DNA from: Micrococcales bacterium
GTDB taxonomy: Bacteria; Actinomycetota; Actinomycetes; Actinomycetales; Dermatophilaceae
Assembly: GCA_003157445.1 (NCBI GenBank)
Contig: PMJN01000469.1
Span: forward strand, 1-9,188
Length of the DNA stretch: 9,188 nucleotides
Direction of reading: 5' to 3'
The translations under genes and the position numbers were made by a program. The number at the start of each line of letters is the position of its first letter. Position 1 is the first letter of the stretch. The notes under the pieces are model-generated. The model searched no databases. It worked only from the letters and a program-made list of their open reading frames with translations, and was not told the DNA's origin. Positions 1 through 5,706 of the stretch are shown in pieces.

Positions 1-1651
1 AGCAGTGCCCAGCGCCATCGCTGCAGCTCAGAAGGCTCACGTCAAACACGTGTTGCTCCTGTCGTTCGACGGGCTGCACGAAAACGACCTCGCCTACTAC
101 GTAGCCAAGCATCCGAACTCTGCGCTGGCCAAGTTGGAGACCAACGGAACCAACTACACCCAAGCCAAGACCACCTTCCCCTCCGACTCGTTCCCGGGCA
201 TGGTCGCCCAGTTGACCGGTGGCGACCCAGGGACCACTGGTGTGTACTACGACGACACCTTCAACCACGCCCTGTTCGCCCCTGGCACCATTGACTGCAC
301 TACCGCGGCCCCCGGCACTGAGGTCGCCTGGACCGAGGCCACTGATCGGTCGCAGAATCCGATCACACTCGATGCAGGGCAGAAGCTGACTGACCACGCG
401 CTCACAAGCCTTCCGACCAACACCACGGCTCAGACGCTGGCGAACTCGGCGGCCATCACCAAGGCAATCCTGAAGATGACGCCGACGCCGCAGTCCCTGC
501 TGGACCCGGCGGCTCTACCGGTCAACCCGGCCACCTGCACCCCTATATACCCGCACAACTATCTCAAGGTGAACACCGTCTTCGAGGTTGCCCGCATTCA
601 AGGACTGGGCACCGCCTGGTCGGACAAGCACGCGGCCTATGAAATCCTCAACGGTCCGTCCGGAACCGGCGTGCAGGACCTGTTCACGCCCGAGATCAAC
701 AGCGCCGCGGACGCATCCGGCAACGACTGGACCACCGACAACGCGTTGACTCAGGAGTACGACAGCACCAAGGTCGCCGCGATCGTCAACGAGATCGACG
801 GCATGGACCACTCCGGGACCCGCCACCGCGGCACCCCCGCAATATTCGGGATGAACTTCCAGACGATCTCCACGGCGCAGAAACTGCCGATCTCTGACGG
901 ACTGGCCGGCGGGTACAACCTCGACGGAACCCCCGGGCCGCTGCTCTCGCGCGCGCTGGATTACATGAACACCCAGGTCGCCACGTTCCAGAATGAGATT
1001 CATGTGAAGGGACTGGACGCCAGCACGGCGATCATCTTGTCTGCCAAGCACGGACAGTCCCCGCAGGACCTAAGCACGCTACGGCGTGTTGATGACGCGG
1101 CGATCATCGCCAACATCAACACCACCTGGACTGCGCTGCACCCCAAAGCGGCACCGTTGGTCACCTTTGCCGTCGATGATGACGGCATGCTGATGTCGCT
1201 CTCGGACCGCCATGCGGATGCGTTGGCCTTCGCGAAGAACTACCTGCTCACTCATGACGCACCGGCAAACTTGGCCCGTGACGCCAAAGGGGTCTACTCC
1301 TCAACGGTCAAGTCGTCGGGCCTGACGACGGTCTACACCGGCACCGCAGCCGACACGCTGGTACGCGCGGCCAACGGCGACACCCACGCACCGGACCTCA
1401 TCGGTATCGCCCAGCCCGGTGTCGTCTACACCGGCAACGTGAAGAAGCTTGCCGAGCATGGCGGCGCGGCACCGGCAGACCGTGACGTCCCCCTTGTCGT
1501 TTCGGGAGCGGGTGTGTTCCATCAAGTGGTCAGCAATGACGCAGTGCAGACCACCCAGATTGCTCCCAGCATTCTGCAGTTGCTCGGCCTCAACCCGCAG
1601 TCGCTGCAGGCTGTACAGATCGAACACACGCAGGTGCTGCCCAAGCTGTAG
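1..1651 (+). CDS. Alkaline-phosphatase-superfamily phosphodiesterase/phosphatase, 5'-truncated
   Basis: Likely a secreted metal-dependent phosphoesterase of the alkaline phosphatase superfamily (type I phosphodiesterase/nucleotide pyrophosphatase branch). Numbered from the GTG at position 5 (548 residues), the protein shows the first metal-binding Asp in LLLSFDG (D22), a likely Thr nucleophile in TTFPSDS (T57, as in TFPN of NPP enzymes), a GMDHSGT segment near residue 262, SAKHGQSP around H349, and the C-terminal AEHGG metal-ligand His at 485 followed by DVPLVVSG. The canonical (S/T)DHG motif reads AKHG here, so Lys replaces the usual Asp. The frame is open to the left edge and starts with an Ala-rich stretch (SAIAAAQKA) that resembles the end of a signal peptide, so the true start probably lies upstream and GTG 5 is not the start. 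A strong terminator follows the TAG within 20 bases. The superfamily is confident; the substrate is unknown. Confidence 0.88.
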   Translation, partial: AVPSAIAAAQKAHVKHVLLLSFDGLHENDLAYYVAKHPNSALAKLETNGTNYTQAKTTFPSDSFPGMVAQLTGGDPGTTGVYYDDTFNHALFAPGTIDCTTAAPGTEVAWTEATDRSQNPITLDAGQKLTDHALTSLPTNTTAQTLANSAAITKAILKMTPTPQSLLDPAALPVNPATCTPIYPHNYLKVNTVFEVARIQGLGTAWSDKHAAYEILNGPSGTGVQDLFTPEINSAADASGNDWTTDNALTQEYDSTKVAAIVNEIDGMDHSGTRHRGTPAIFGMNFQTISTAQKLPISDGLAGGYNLDGTPGPLLSRALDYMNTQVATFQNEIHVKGLDASTAIILSAKHGQSPQDLSTLRRVDDAAIIANINTTWTALHPKAAPLVTFAVDDDGMLMSLSDRHADALAFAKNYLLTHDAPANLARDAKGVYSSTVKSSGLTTVYTGTAADTLVRAANGDTHAPDLIGIAQPGVVYTGNVKKLAEHGGAAPADRDVPLVVSGAGVFHQVVSNDAVQTTQIAPSILQLLGLNPQSLQAVQIEHTQVLPKL

Positions 1652-1666
1652 GGGCACGAGAACTTC

Positions 1667-1709
1667 GCGGGGCCGTGGATGCATTCTTGTCCGCGGCCCC
1701 GCTTTGTTT
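1667..1709 (+). terminator. Intrinsic terminator of the phosphatase gene
   Basis: A 13-base-pair stem pairs 1667-1679 with 1690-1702 (GCGGGGCCGTGGA with TCCGCGGCCCCGC). It has one G-U wobble, a 10-base loop and the T-rich tail TTTGTTT at 1703-1709. It begins 15 bases after the phosphatase stop codon and is the best-formed terminator in the window. Confidence 0.88.
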
Positions 1710-1710
1710 G

Positions 1711-1746
1711 CCTGGGCCCACCCCAGGGTGAGCACACCGCTCACCC
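1711..1746. repeat. Overlapping inverted repeats after the terminator
   Basis: GGGTGAGC (1726-1733) and GCTCACCC (1739-1746) form a perfect 8-base-pair hairpin with a 5-base loop. CCTGGG (1711-1716) and CCCAGG (1722-1727) form a second possible stem that shares bases 1726-1727 with it, so the two cannot fully coexist. No T-run follows on either side. It may be a back-up terminator or an operator; the sequence does not decide. Confidence 0.4.
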
Positions 1747-2060
1747 GATCTCGAGGTGACGCTCTGGTCGTGAGAACTGCGTAGGTGGGCTATCCAACTT
1801 GAGTGCACTGCTGTCTAGTCGCGACCACAGGCAAAGGGCGGACCCAGCGGACAGTTGGGCGGCGTTGGCACCCTCCGAGCACGTGTGTCGGCAGAGCACG
1901 GACGAAGCCACCCAGCCCCAAGTCCCAGAGTCGGCCCAACCCGCACTCTCGTGACGCAAGTCCAGACCCATTCCTCATTGCGGTGAGTCGTGAGGGCGAT
2001 ACGGTCAAGAGACAAGGACAAAGCCCAGGTTCATGACCGGACGGGAAGCTGGCACCAAGG
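1747..2060. other. Gap of about 310 bases with no recognised gene
   Basis: Reading frames here are short on both strands, give Arg/Pro/Ser-rich composition typical of GC-rich non-coding DNA, and contain no motif I recognise. The only signal is a weak promoter-like pair: TTGCGG at 1978-1983 and TACGGT at 2000-2005, 16 bases apart. It points at the small membrane protein gene at 2061. No tRNA or repeat array is visible. Confidence 0.4.
1978..2005 (+). promoter_or_regulatory. Weak candidate promoter for the 2061 gene
   Basis: TTGCGG and TACGGT with a 16-base spacer. The -10 fits TANNNT, but the -35 matches the consensus only at TTG. It would give a leader of about 50 bases before the ATG at 2061. 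Such pairs arise by chance fairly often, so this is only a candidate. Confidence 0.22.
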
Positions 2061-2273
2061 ATGAGAAAAGCCTCTGAGACAAAGTGGTTCCGGCTGCGCG
2101 TGGCCTGTGCGCTGGGCGTGCTGATTCTTCTGGCGTTCGAGCTGTCTGGTCATCGGAACTGGTTCGTGGTCCTCCTGCAATCACTGCTCATCGTCGGCAT
2201 CATCGTCACCAGCGCACTCGACCTGTGGGACCTTCGCCGCAGACCAGCAGTACCTGGGCCACCCTCGGCATGA
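2061..2273 (+). CDS. Small two-helix membrane protein
   Basis: A 70-residue protein of unknown function. A basic N-terminus (RKASETKWFRLR) precedes a hydrophobic helix at about residues 13-29 (VACALGVLILLAFEL). A short polar turn (SGHRNW) is followed by a second hydrophobic helix at about 35-53 (VVLLQSLLIVGIIVTSAL), then a basic tail (DLWDLRRRP). This is a helical hairpin in the inner membrane, probably with both ends in the cytoplasm by the positive-inside rule. The ribosome binding site is weak: GGGAAG at 2043-2048 is 12 bases from the ATG, and AAGG lies directly before it. The charge pattern and two clean helices argue for a real gene, but no family is recognised and the neighbours give no role. 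Confidence 0.55.
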   Translation: MRKASETKWFRLRVACALGVLILLAFELSGHRNWFVVLLQSLLIVGIIVTSALDLWDLRRRPAVPGPPSA

Positions 2274-2500
2274 CCTCGAACGCCGGCCGTGGGCGCGACG
2301 ACACTCGTGATGGGCTGGGTCGTGTGCCCCGATCACAGGCGAGCTTTGGCATCTCGGATGCGGGGCCCGCAGAAGAGACCCAGGCCACCTAGCCGGACAG
2401 AGACCAATGCGTGGTTTCCAGATGCAACCCGGCTCGGGTAGGAGCGAGACACGACTAGTCGCATTGAAAGTGGCCGCTCGACGGCTCCAACTACACATGC

Positions 2501-2537
2501 CAAACAAGAGGCCCTCTCCCAATGGGAGGAGGCCTCT
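2501..2537 (-). terminator. Candidate minus-strand intrinsic terminator
   Basis: AGAGGCC (2507-2513) pairs perfectly with GGCCTCT (2531-2537). The stem continues inward through CTCTCCC against GGGAGGA with one C-A mismatch and one wobble, closing on the 3-base loop AAT. Read on the minus strand the stem is followed by TTGTTTG (2507-2501). On the plus strand no T-run follows. No intact gene now ends at it, so it may be a relic. Confidence 0.55.
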
Positions 2538-2848
2538 GAACTGTTACTTCGTAGTAGCGAGGGGACCTAGCAAACCTGCGTCCGCCAGTTTGCTTGACGC
2601 GTATAGCCGCTGCTCAAAAGGGGTTGCCCGGACATCTTCACCCCCTCCACTCGGTCTTCGATGTCCATGTCGCCATTGAACCAGACGCTCCGGACATCGG
2701 CGTGACCTCGATCCGCCTGTAGCACTGGGGGGATGGGGACATTGGGCCATCCGTTGGACGCCCTGCCCGTGTCCCGGTGAACGCTGCGGGCGGGTCATAC
2801 GGGACCGGGCCACCTGAGTTCCGCCTGCGCACCGCGCGCCCAGGGACG

Positions 2849-2862
2849 AACCACGGGTGGTT
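2849..2862. promoter_or_regulatory. Palindrome upstream of the kinase gene
   Basis: AACCAC, two central bases and GTGGTT form a perfect 6+6 palindrome starting 74 bases before the GTG at 2923. Its size and place would suit a dimeric repressor, but the single copy and short arms make chance quite possible. Confidence 0.25.
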
Positions 2863-2909
2863 GGCCCCGCGGGAAAGGAATTGGCCATAGTGCGCGGACC
2901 TACCTGAGC

Positions 2910-2923
2910 TACGGTCGTTGGTG
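2910..2923 (+). promoter_or_regulatory. Likely -10 box for leaderless translation of the kinase
   Basis: TACGGT at 2910-2915 fits the actinobacterial -10 pattern TANNNT. Its last base is 7 bases before the GTG at 2923, so transcription would start at or next to the start codon. No Shine-Dalgarno sequence lies in the 20 bases before the start, which agrees with a leaderless mRNA. No clear -35 hexamer is seen. The overlapping GTG at 2921 is out of frame. Confidence 0.45.
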
Positions 2924-3462
2924 TGCGCAACGCGGTGATCGTCCTCAACGGTGCATCGAGCTCAGGAAAGTCGTCGATCGCCCTTGAGCTGCAAGGGCTG
3001 CTGCTGCGACCATTTCTCGCTTTCGGAGTGGACACGCTCGTGGCTTCGCTGCCGCCAGCGTCGTCAACGCACGAGCCCGGCATCGTCTTTGGCTCCGACG
3101 GTGTGGTGGCAGTAGGTGACCGTTTTCGCCAGCTGGAGCACGCGTGGTACCAGGGACTGGCGGCCATCGCGCGCGACGACGTCGGGGTCATCATCGACGA
3201 GGTATTCCTCGGCGGGCGCGAATCTCAGGACCGGCTGCGCTCAGCTCTCAGCGGTCTACGGGTCGTGTGGGTAGGCGTGCGCTGTGACCTTGAGGTGGCA
3301 ATTGCGCGTGAGGTTACTCGACCTGAGCGCACTCAAGGTATGGCCTCATCTCAGGCGATGATTGTTCACGAGGGGGTGCAGTACGACCTGCAAGTGGATA
3401 CGACAACCAACAGTGCGCTGGAGTGTGCAACGACTATTGCTGATTACCTCGCAGATCGCTGA
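2923..3462 (+). CDS. Chloramphenicol phosphotransferase-like P-loop kinase
   Basis: A 179-residue member of the chloramphenicol phosphotransferase family, which phosphorylates the primary hydroxyl of chloramphenicol. The length nearly equals the 178 residues I recall for the Streptomyces venezuelae enzyme. The N-terminal strand VIVLNG runs into a P-loop (GASSSGKSS, residues 10-18). LAFGVDTL carries Asp37, the position of the catalytic base in the Streptomyces enzyme. VGVIIDEVFLGG (87-98) is the Walker B-like strand. VVWVGVRCD (114-122) precedes the lid segment REVTRPERTQGMA, and VHEGVQYD (148-155) and VDTT close the fold; all are hallmark segments of the family. The GTG start puts the P-loop at the usual distance from the N-terminus. 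It stands alone with its own candidate leaderless promoter. Related actinobacterial kinases may act on other small molecules, so chloramphenicol as substrate is an inference. Confidence 0.88.
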   Translation: MRNAVIVLNGASSSGKSSIALELQGLLLRPFLAFGVDTLVASLPPASSTHEPGIVFGSDGVVAVGDRFRQLEHAWYQGLAAIARDDVGVIIDEVFLGGRESQDRLRSALSGLRVVWVGVRCDLEVAIAREVTRPERTQGMASSQAMIVHEGVQYDLQVDTTTNSALECATTIADYLADR

Positions 3463-3513
3463 ACCGCTGGACGTTCCCCGACTGGCACAGCTAGGACTTC
3501 TTCGTTGGCGGCC

Positions 3514-3551
3514 GCGTCGAAGGGTATTGAGTGTCAGTCAGCGTTCGACGC
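3514..3551. repeat. Inverted repeat after the kinase gene
   Basis: GCGTCGAA (3514-3521) and TTCGACGC (3544-3551) are perfect 8-base inverted arms around a 22-base spacer, starting about 50 bases after the kinase stop. No T-run follows. It may serve as a weak terminator, or may mark an element end next to the degraded region to its right. Confidence 0.35.
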
Positions 3552-3794
3552 TCCGATGACCATCAAGTTCGTGAAGCGCTGCTAAGCGGCTTGCCCGGTC
3601 GTGCCGAACACGCTGACGATCGCGGTCCAGGTGGTGTGGTGTTGCCGGGCGCGGAGCACGGCGGCCGGCAGCTGTTCGCGGGCATCGATGAGGTGGAGGC
3701 GCGCGTCAGCGAGCAGTGCGATGGGGTCGGGTTCAGTGCCTGTAGGCGACTGCGCGTCTGACCTTTGCCGAGGGTGCTGCGCTGTGCGTCGCAA
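3534..3794 (-). pseudogene. Broken small helix-turn-helix DNA-binding protein
   Basis: Translation on the minus strand from the TTG at 3794 gives DPIALLADARLHLIDAREQL, then PAAVLRARQHHTTWTAIVSV, then FGTTGQAA and a TAG (3582-3584). After the stop the same frame reads QRFTNLMVIGASNAD before a TGA (3534-3536). The pattern of an amphipathic helix, TWxxI, a second helix and (S/T)RQAAxQRF is typical of small actinobacterial helix-turn-helix proteins. The TAG sits exactly where an aromatic or other residue normally lies between QAA and QRF. I infer a nonsense mutation (TGG to TAG or similar), and Gly replaces the usual Arg before QAA. No Shine-Dalgarno precedes the TTG. In the same open frame upstream lies a transposase remnant, consistent with the gene's 5' end being lost. 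The fold is recognised by motif only. Confidence 0.5.
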
Positions 3795-3953
3795 GCTGAG
3801 CTGGGCGCGATCCGGCCATAGGTGACGTTCGCGGTGTGCTGGCAGCCTGGTCGGTCTGCAGGTCGCAAGGCGTAGATGCAGCGGGCTGCGCCGGTGGTCA
3901 TTGTCAAGCCGCCGTTGACATCGCTTGGGCCGTGCGGATTGATCCCCGGCGGT

Positions 3954-4028
3954 GAGGATGGTGAAGATCTCGCGGGCGGCGTAGCGCTTGAGGCATCGGA
4001 TGACCTTGGGCTTGGACAGCCCTCCGCG
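3954..4028 (-). pseudogene. Fragment of an IS110-type transposase C-terminus
   Basis: The minus-strand frame reads RGGLSKPKVIRCLKRYAARE followed by IFTIL. This resembles the conserved C-terminal stretch of IS110-family transposases (…I-R-C-L-K-R-Y/F-x-A-R-E-…). It is preceded in frame by a TAG near 4041, has no start codon, and runs on into unrelated sequence toward the dead helix-turn-helix gene. No catalytic N-terminal DEDD domain is visible anywhere in the window, so this is a scrap and not an element. Immediately to its right lies a truncated plus-strand coding tail, so the point around 4030-4045 looks like an old recombination junction. The family is assigned from one short motif. Confidence 0.5.
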
Positions 4029-4038
4029 CAGTGACTAG

Positions 4039-4155
4039 CGCGAGGTGCGCAATCTGACGGCGCGCCTGGTTGACCTTCGCTCAGAAATCCGGGACATTGA
4101 CACCAAAATTTGGCAAATAGCCGCGCTTCTGACCCCACACGAAAGATTCATGTAA
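4039..4155 (+). pseudogene. 3' tail of a truncated helical coding sequence
   Basis: Following an in-frame TAG at 4036-4038, 38 codons run to TAA at 4153-4155. They encode REVRNLTARLVDLRSEIRDI followed by DTKIWQIAALLTPHERFM. The heptad-like spacing of Leu and Ile with alternating charges predicts a coiled-coil or long amphipathic helix, unlike the Arg/Pro-rich noise in other frames nearby. No Shine-Dalgarno precedes the only possible start (GTG at 4045). I read it as the C-terminus of a gene cut off where the transposase fragment adjoins it. The stop is 15 bases before the next ORF's ATG, so the two probably once shared a transcript. A genuine 36-residue protein starting at 4045 is the alternative. 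Confidence 0.35.
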
Positions 4156-4170
4156 CCAGAGGAGGCAATC

Positions 4171-4284
4171 ATGGGATGTGCTTGTGTCAAGGCAGGCAAA
4201 CCTAAGTGTGCATGGTGCAAGGAGGCTGAACATCAGGGGAAGCAACCTTCACGGCATAGCTGCCAATGGGGCAACTGTTCCTAG
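4171..4284 (+). CDS. 37-residue cysteine-rich small protein
   Basis: The ATG at 4171 follows a near-perfect Shine-Dalgarno AGAGGAGG (4158-4165) at five bases, the strongest ribosome binding site in the window. The product has six cysteines (residues 3, 5, 13, 16, 31, 36) and two histidines (21, 29). These are arranged as CxC, then CAWC (CxxC), then H-x7-H-x-C and CxxxxC, with three tryptophans or near-aromatic contacts kept to a minimum; lysines dominate the first half. The spacing suits a compact zinc or other metal site, or a disulfide-stabilised peptide. There is no signal peptide or membrane helix, so a cytoplasmic metal-binding role is simpler than secretion. It lies 15 bases after the truncated helical tail and about 200 bases before the 4492 gene. 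I recognise no family; a metallothionein-like protein, a zinc knuckle or a peptide precursor all remain possible. Confidence 0.55.
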   Translation: MGCACVKAGKPKCAWCKEAEHQGKQPSRHSCQWGNCS

Positions 4285-4463
4285 TGCGTTGAGCCATTAA
4301 TTCGAAACATATTATCGGCAAGATCGATTGAGACGCTGCGGACAACGAGTTCAGGACGGTTCACTACCGCGCATGGGTAACCACCAGGACGAGTTCGCTA
4401 GGTTCTCACCTTTATCGTTGACTGGTTCCTCGCCAGGCTGGGTTCAGCAGCAGTTTACGCAAA

Positions 4464-4484
4464 TATATTCGAGGATTTCGGAGG
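4464..4484 (+). promoter_or_regulatory. -10 box and ribosome binding site of the 4492 gene
   Basis: TATATT at 4464-4469 is a good -10 box in a locally A/T-rich patch. It would start transcription near 4476, leaving a short leader with GGAGG at 4480-4484, seven bases before the ATG. No convincing -35 is found at 17-18 bases; TTGACT at 4418-4423 is too far away to pair with it. Confidence 0.4.
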
Positions 4485-4491
4485 ATGAATC

Positions 4492-4917
4492 ATGGGACAA
4501 AAGGGTGTCGTCTTCAACACCGGGTTGTCGGTCAAAGACTGCGCTAATGTATTCCGCACGGCTGGAGATGCCGCTCGAGGTGGGAAGTCGAAACTGCTGG
4601 AGATCGCCGCAAAGGTGGCGGGCCACGGGGACAGAACAGGCTACTACACCCCCACCTTTGAGTCACCGTTCGCAGCAGTAGACGGGGTGCCTGAGTTCGC
4701 GATCGGTGTGAACGTTTTGAAGTTCAATGCAGGAGCTCAGGGTAACGGTACCCACATCCACATGTATGTCGACAACCGTGGTGAAACGCGTACCGTCCAA
4801 CTCGTTTCAAAGCATGGCCTCATGGACGGGGCGCGATCAGCGAGGCTTACGCGGAAGTTTCTCGAGCATTTCCAGGGCGCGGATGGCCAGTTACGAGTCA
4901 CAGAAGGGAACCTCTGA
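4492..4917 (+). CDS. Conserved-looking 141-residue protein of unknown function
   Basis: The start is well supported: ATG preceded by GGAGG at seven bases. The first half appears helical (LSVKDCANVFRTAGDAARGG, then KSKLLEIAAKVAG). The middle, from residue 50 on, alternates like beta strands (YYTPTFESPF, FAIGVNVLKFNA, GTHIHMYVD, TRTVQLVSKHGL), and a final helix follows (ARSARLTRKFLEHFQGA). The layout is an alpha/beta domain closed by a C-terminal helix, as in small antiparallel-sheet folds such as SRPBCC-type proteins, but that is only a shape comparison. There is one Cys (17), no signal peptide and no membrane segment, so it is probably cytoplasmic. Codon choice is less GC-biased at third positions than in the MurJ gene, which suggests acquisition. 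I do not recognise the family. Confidence 0.72.
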   Translation: MGQKGVVFNTGLSVKDCANVFRTAGDAARGGKSKLLEIAAKVAGHGDRTGYYTPTFESPFAAVDGVPEFAIGVNVLKFNAGAQGNGTHIHMYVDNRGETRTVQLVSKHGLMDGARSARLTRKFLEHFQGADGQLRVTEGNL

Positions 4918-5060
4918 GTACGTTCTTGATCTCAACCGATCCCCCGCGAGTTCCGGCAGCGCAGTCGAGGGCCGCTCGGCGGTTGGATCCGCCATGAAGC
5001 GATCGACGGTCTGTCTCAGTACTGCTCATCTAGGGCGGAGCAACGGGGTATTAGCAAGGC

Positions 5061-5075
5061 CAGTCACCCTGACTG
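5061..5075. repeat. Perfect short hairpin in the gap
   Basis: CAGTCA and TGACTG are perfect 6-base arms around the loop CCC. Neither side has a T-run, so it is a poor terminator. It may be an operator half or simple chance. Confidence 0.3.
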
Positions 5076-5475
5076 AGCATGACCATCGCGGGCTCAGCGC
5101 TGGATTCAGACCTGTTCGCTCAACGCCCGGAGCACAGTTCGGTCGATGTGTGCTTGGACCTCGCTGAACGGTTCGCCGGGACCAATAAGTGTCCCGAGAC
5201 CGATGACCGGAGCATCCTGGGCGCCACGAGTTGTTCCTCACGACCATCCCGCAGGGGATCGGGCCGCGGGACCAGGGCTCCGGACATAGTGCGCGCCAAG
5301 CCGGCAGCGTGGACCCTCTGACCTGGCCGTTTGTAGCTACTGGAACGCTGCGTCTCGCCCAGGGTGCGTCTTAATTGATGTGATGGTGAAGTACGACATG
5401 GAGGTGGCGAGCGCCGACGATCATGAGGATCAACTACCACCGGACGGGCCATAACCACTGCTCAGGAGCGTGTGT

Positions 5476-5548
5476 GTGAGTGGCCGACCATCAAACCCGT
5501 TGCCCGGGCACCGCCCTTGCGAGGTCAAAACTCGCTCCGACCACTCAC
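5476..5548. repeat. Spaced inverted repeat with an inner palindrome
   Basis: GTGAGTGG (5476-5483) is mirrored exactly by CCACTCAC (5541-5548), and the match continues inward with one mismatch (CCGA against TCGG). Between the arms lies the perfect palindrome TGCCCGGGCA (5501-5510). The 73-base unit could fold as a cruciform or RNA stem and has the size of a degenerate miniature element, but no target-site duplication is seen. Confidence 0.35.
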
Positions 5549-5706
5549 GAATCATGACGCCATATCTGGAGTCCTGGGGACGACAGGAACTGTTCAGCAG
5601 AGCTACTAAGCCCCGCTGCCCTTGTGTTGTCTTAGCTTAGAAACGCCCAATAGCGCCCGCGTCGAACATTGAGGCGGGAACTGCTCGATTTAAAGTCCTG
5701 CGCGAA

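Larger units (their letters stand above)
2274..2922. other. Gap of about 650 bases between the membrane protein and the kinase
   Basis: No convincing gene. The long minus-strand frame through 2544-3194 is mostly the antisense of the kinase gene and reads as low-complexity Arg/Ser/Pro. Its last residues end in TAA at 2544-2546, seven bases before a hairpin whose tail suits minus-strand termination, so a decayed minus-strand gene may once have ended here. A short palindrome, AACCAC-GG-GTGGTT, lies at 2849-2862, about 60 bases upstream of the kinase start, and could be an operator. No tRNA is recognised. Confidence 0.4.
4918..5706. other. Gap of about 790 bases without a convincing gene
   Basis: Reading frames on both strands look like noise, with Arg/Ser/Thr/Pro-rich translations. 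Visible structure consists of small inverted repeats: GGCGG/CCGCC at 4978-4993, a perfect CAGTCA-CCC-TGACTG hairpin at 5061-5075, and a longer inverted repeat at 5476-5548. A 54-codon frame at 5476-5640 has GTG preceded by AGGAG (5463-5467) but ordinary composition and weak third-position bias. No tRNA, direct-repeat array or transposase motif was found. Confidence 0.4.

Noticed and set aside
515..1051. Long minus-strand frame of 178 codons inside the phosphatase gene
   Set aside because: Antisense shadow of a well-supported gene; Val/Arg/Gly-rich with no motif.
2035..2079. 14-codon ORF overlapping the start of the 2061 membrane protein
   Set aside because: No ribosome binding site and no link to structure; short frames like this are expected by chance.
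2541..2580. Similarity to the 3' end of a minus-strand tRNA (GTAGCGAGGGGAC resembles tRNA-Met ends)
   Set aside because: No intact T-loop GGTTCGA equivalent, no cloverleaf and several indels would be needed; too weak for a tRNA or attachment-site call.
2544..3194. Minus-strand frame of 216 codons
   Set aside because: Mostly antisense to the phosphotransferase-like gene; composition is low-complexity Ser/Arg/Thr/Pro.
3563..4138. Minus-strand frame of 191 codons
   Set aside because: Wrong frame: the recognisable transposase and helix-turn-helix motifs lie in a different minus-strand frame, and this one reads as Pro/Ser/Cys-rich noise.
4373..4681. Plus-strand frame starting ATG 4373 whose first 38 residues look protein-like
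   Set aside because: No Shine-Dalgarno; it overlaps the better-supported 4492 gene in another frame and turns into Arg/Ser/Pro-rich noise there.
2888..5294. CATAGTGCGCG occurs near 2887 and again near 5284
   Set aside because: An 11-base match with unrelated flanks is not enough to call a repeat or attachment-site pair.
5120..5458. Minus-strand frame of 112 codons
   Set aside because: Arg/Ser/Pro-rich without motif, no ribosome binding site and no recognised fold.
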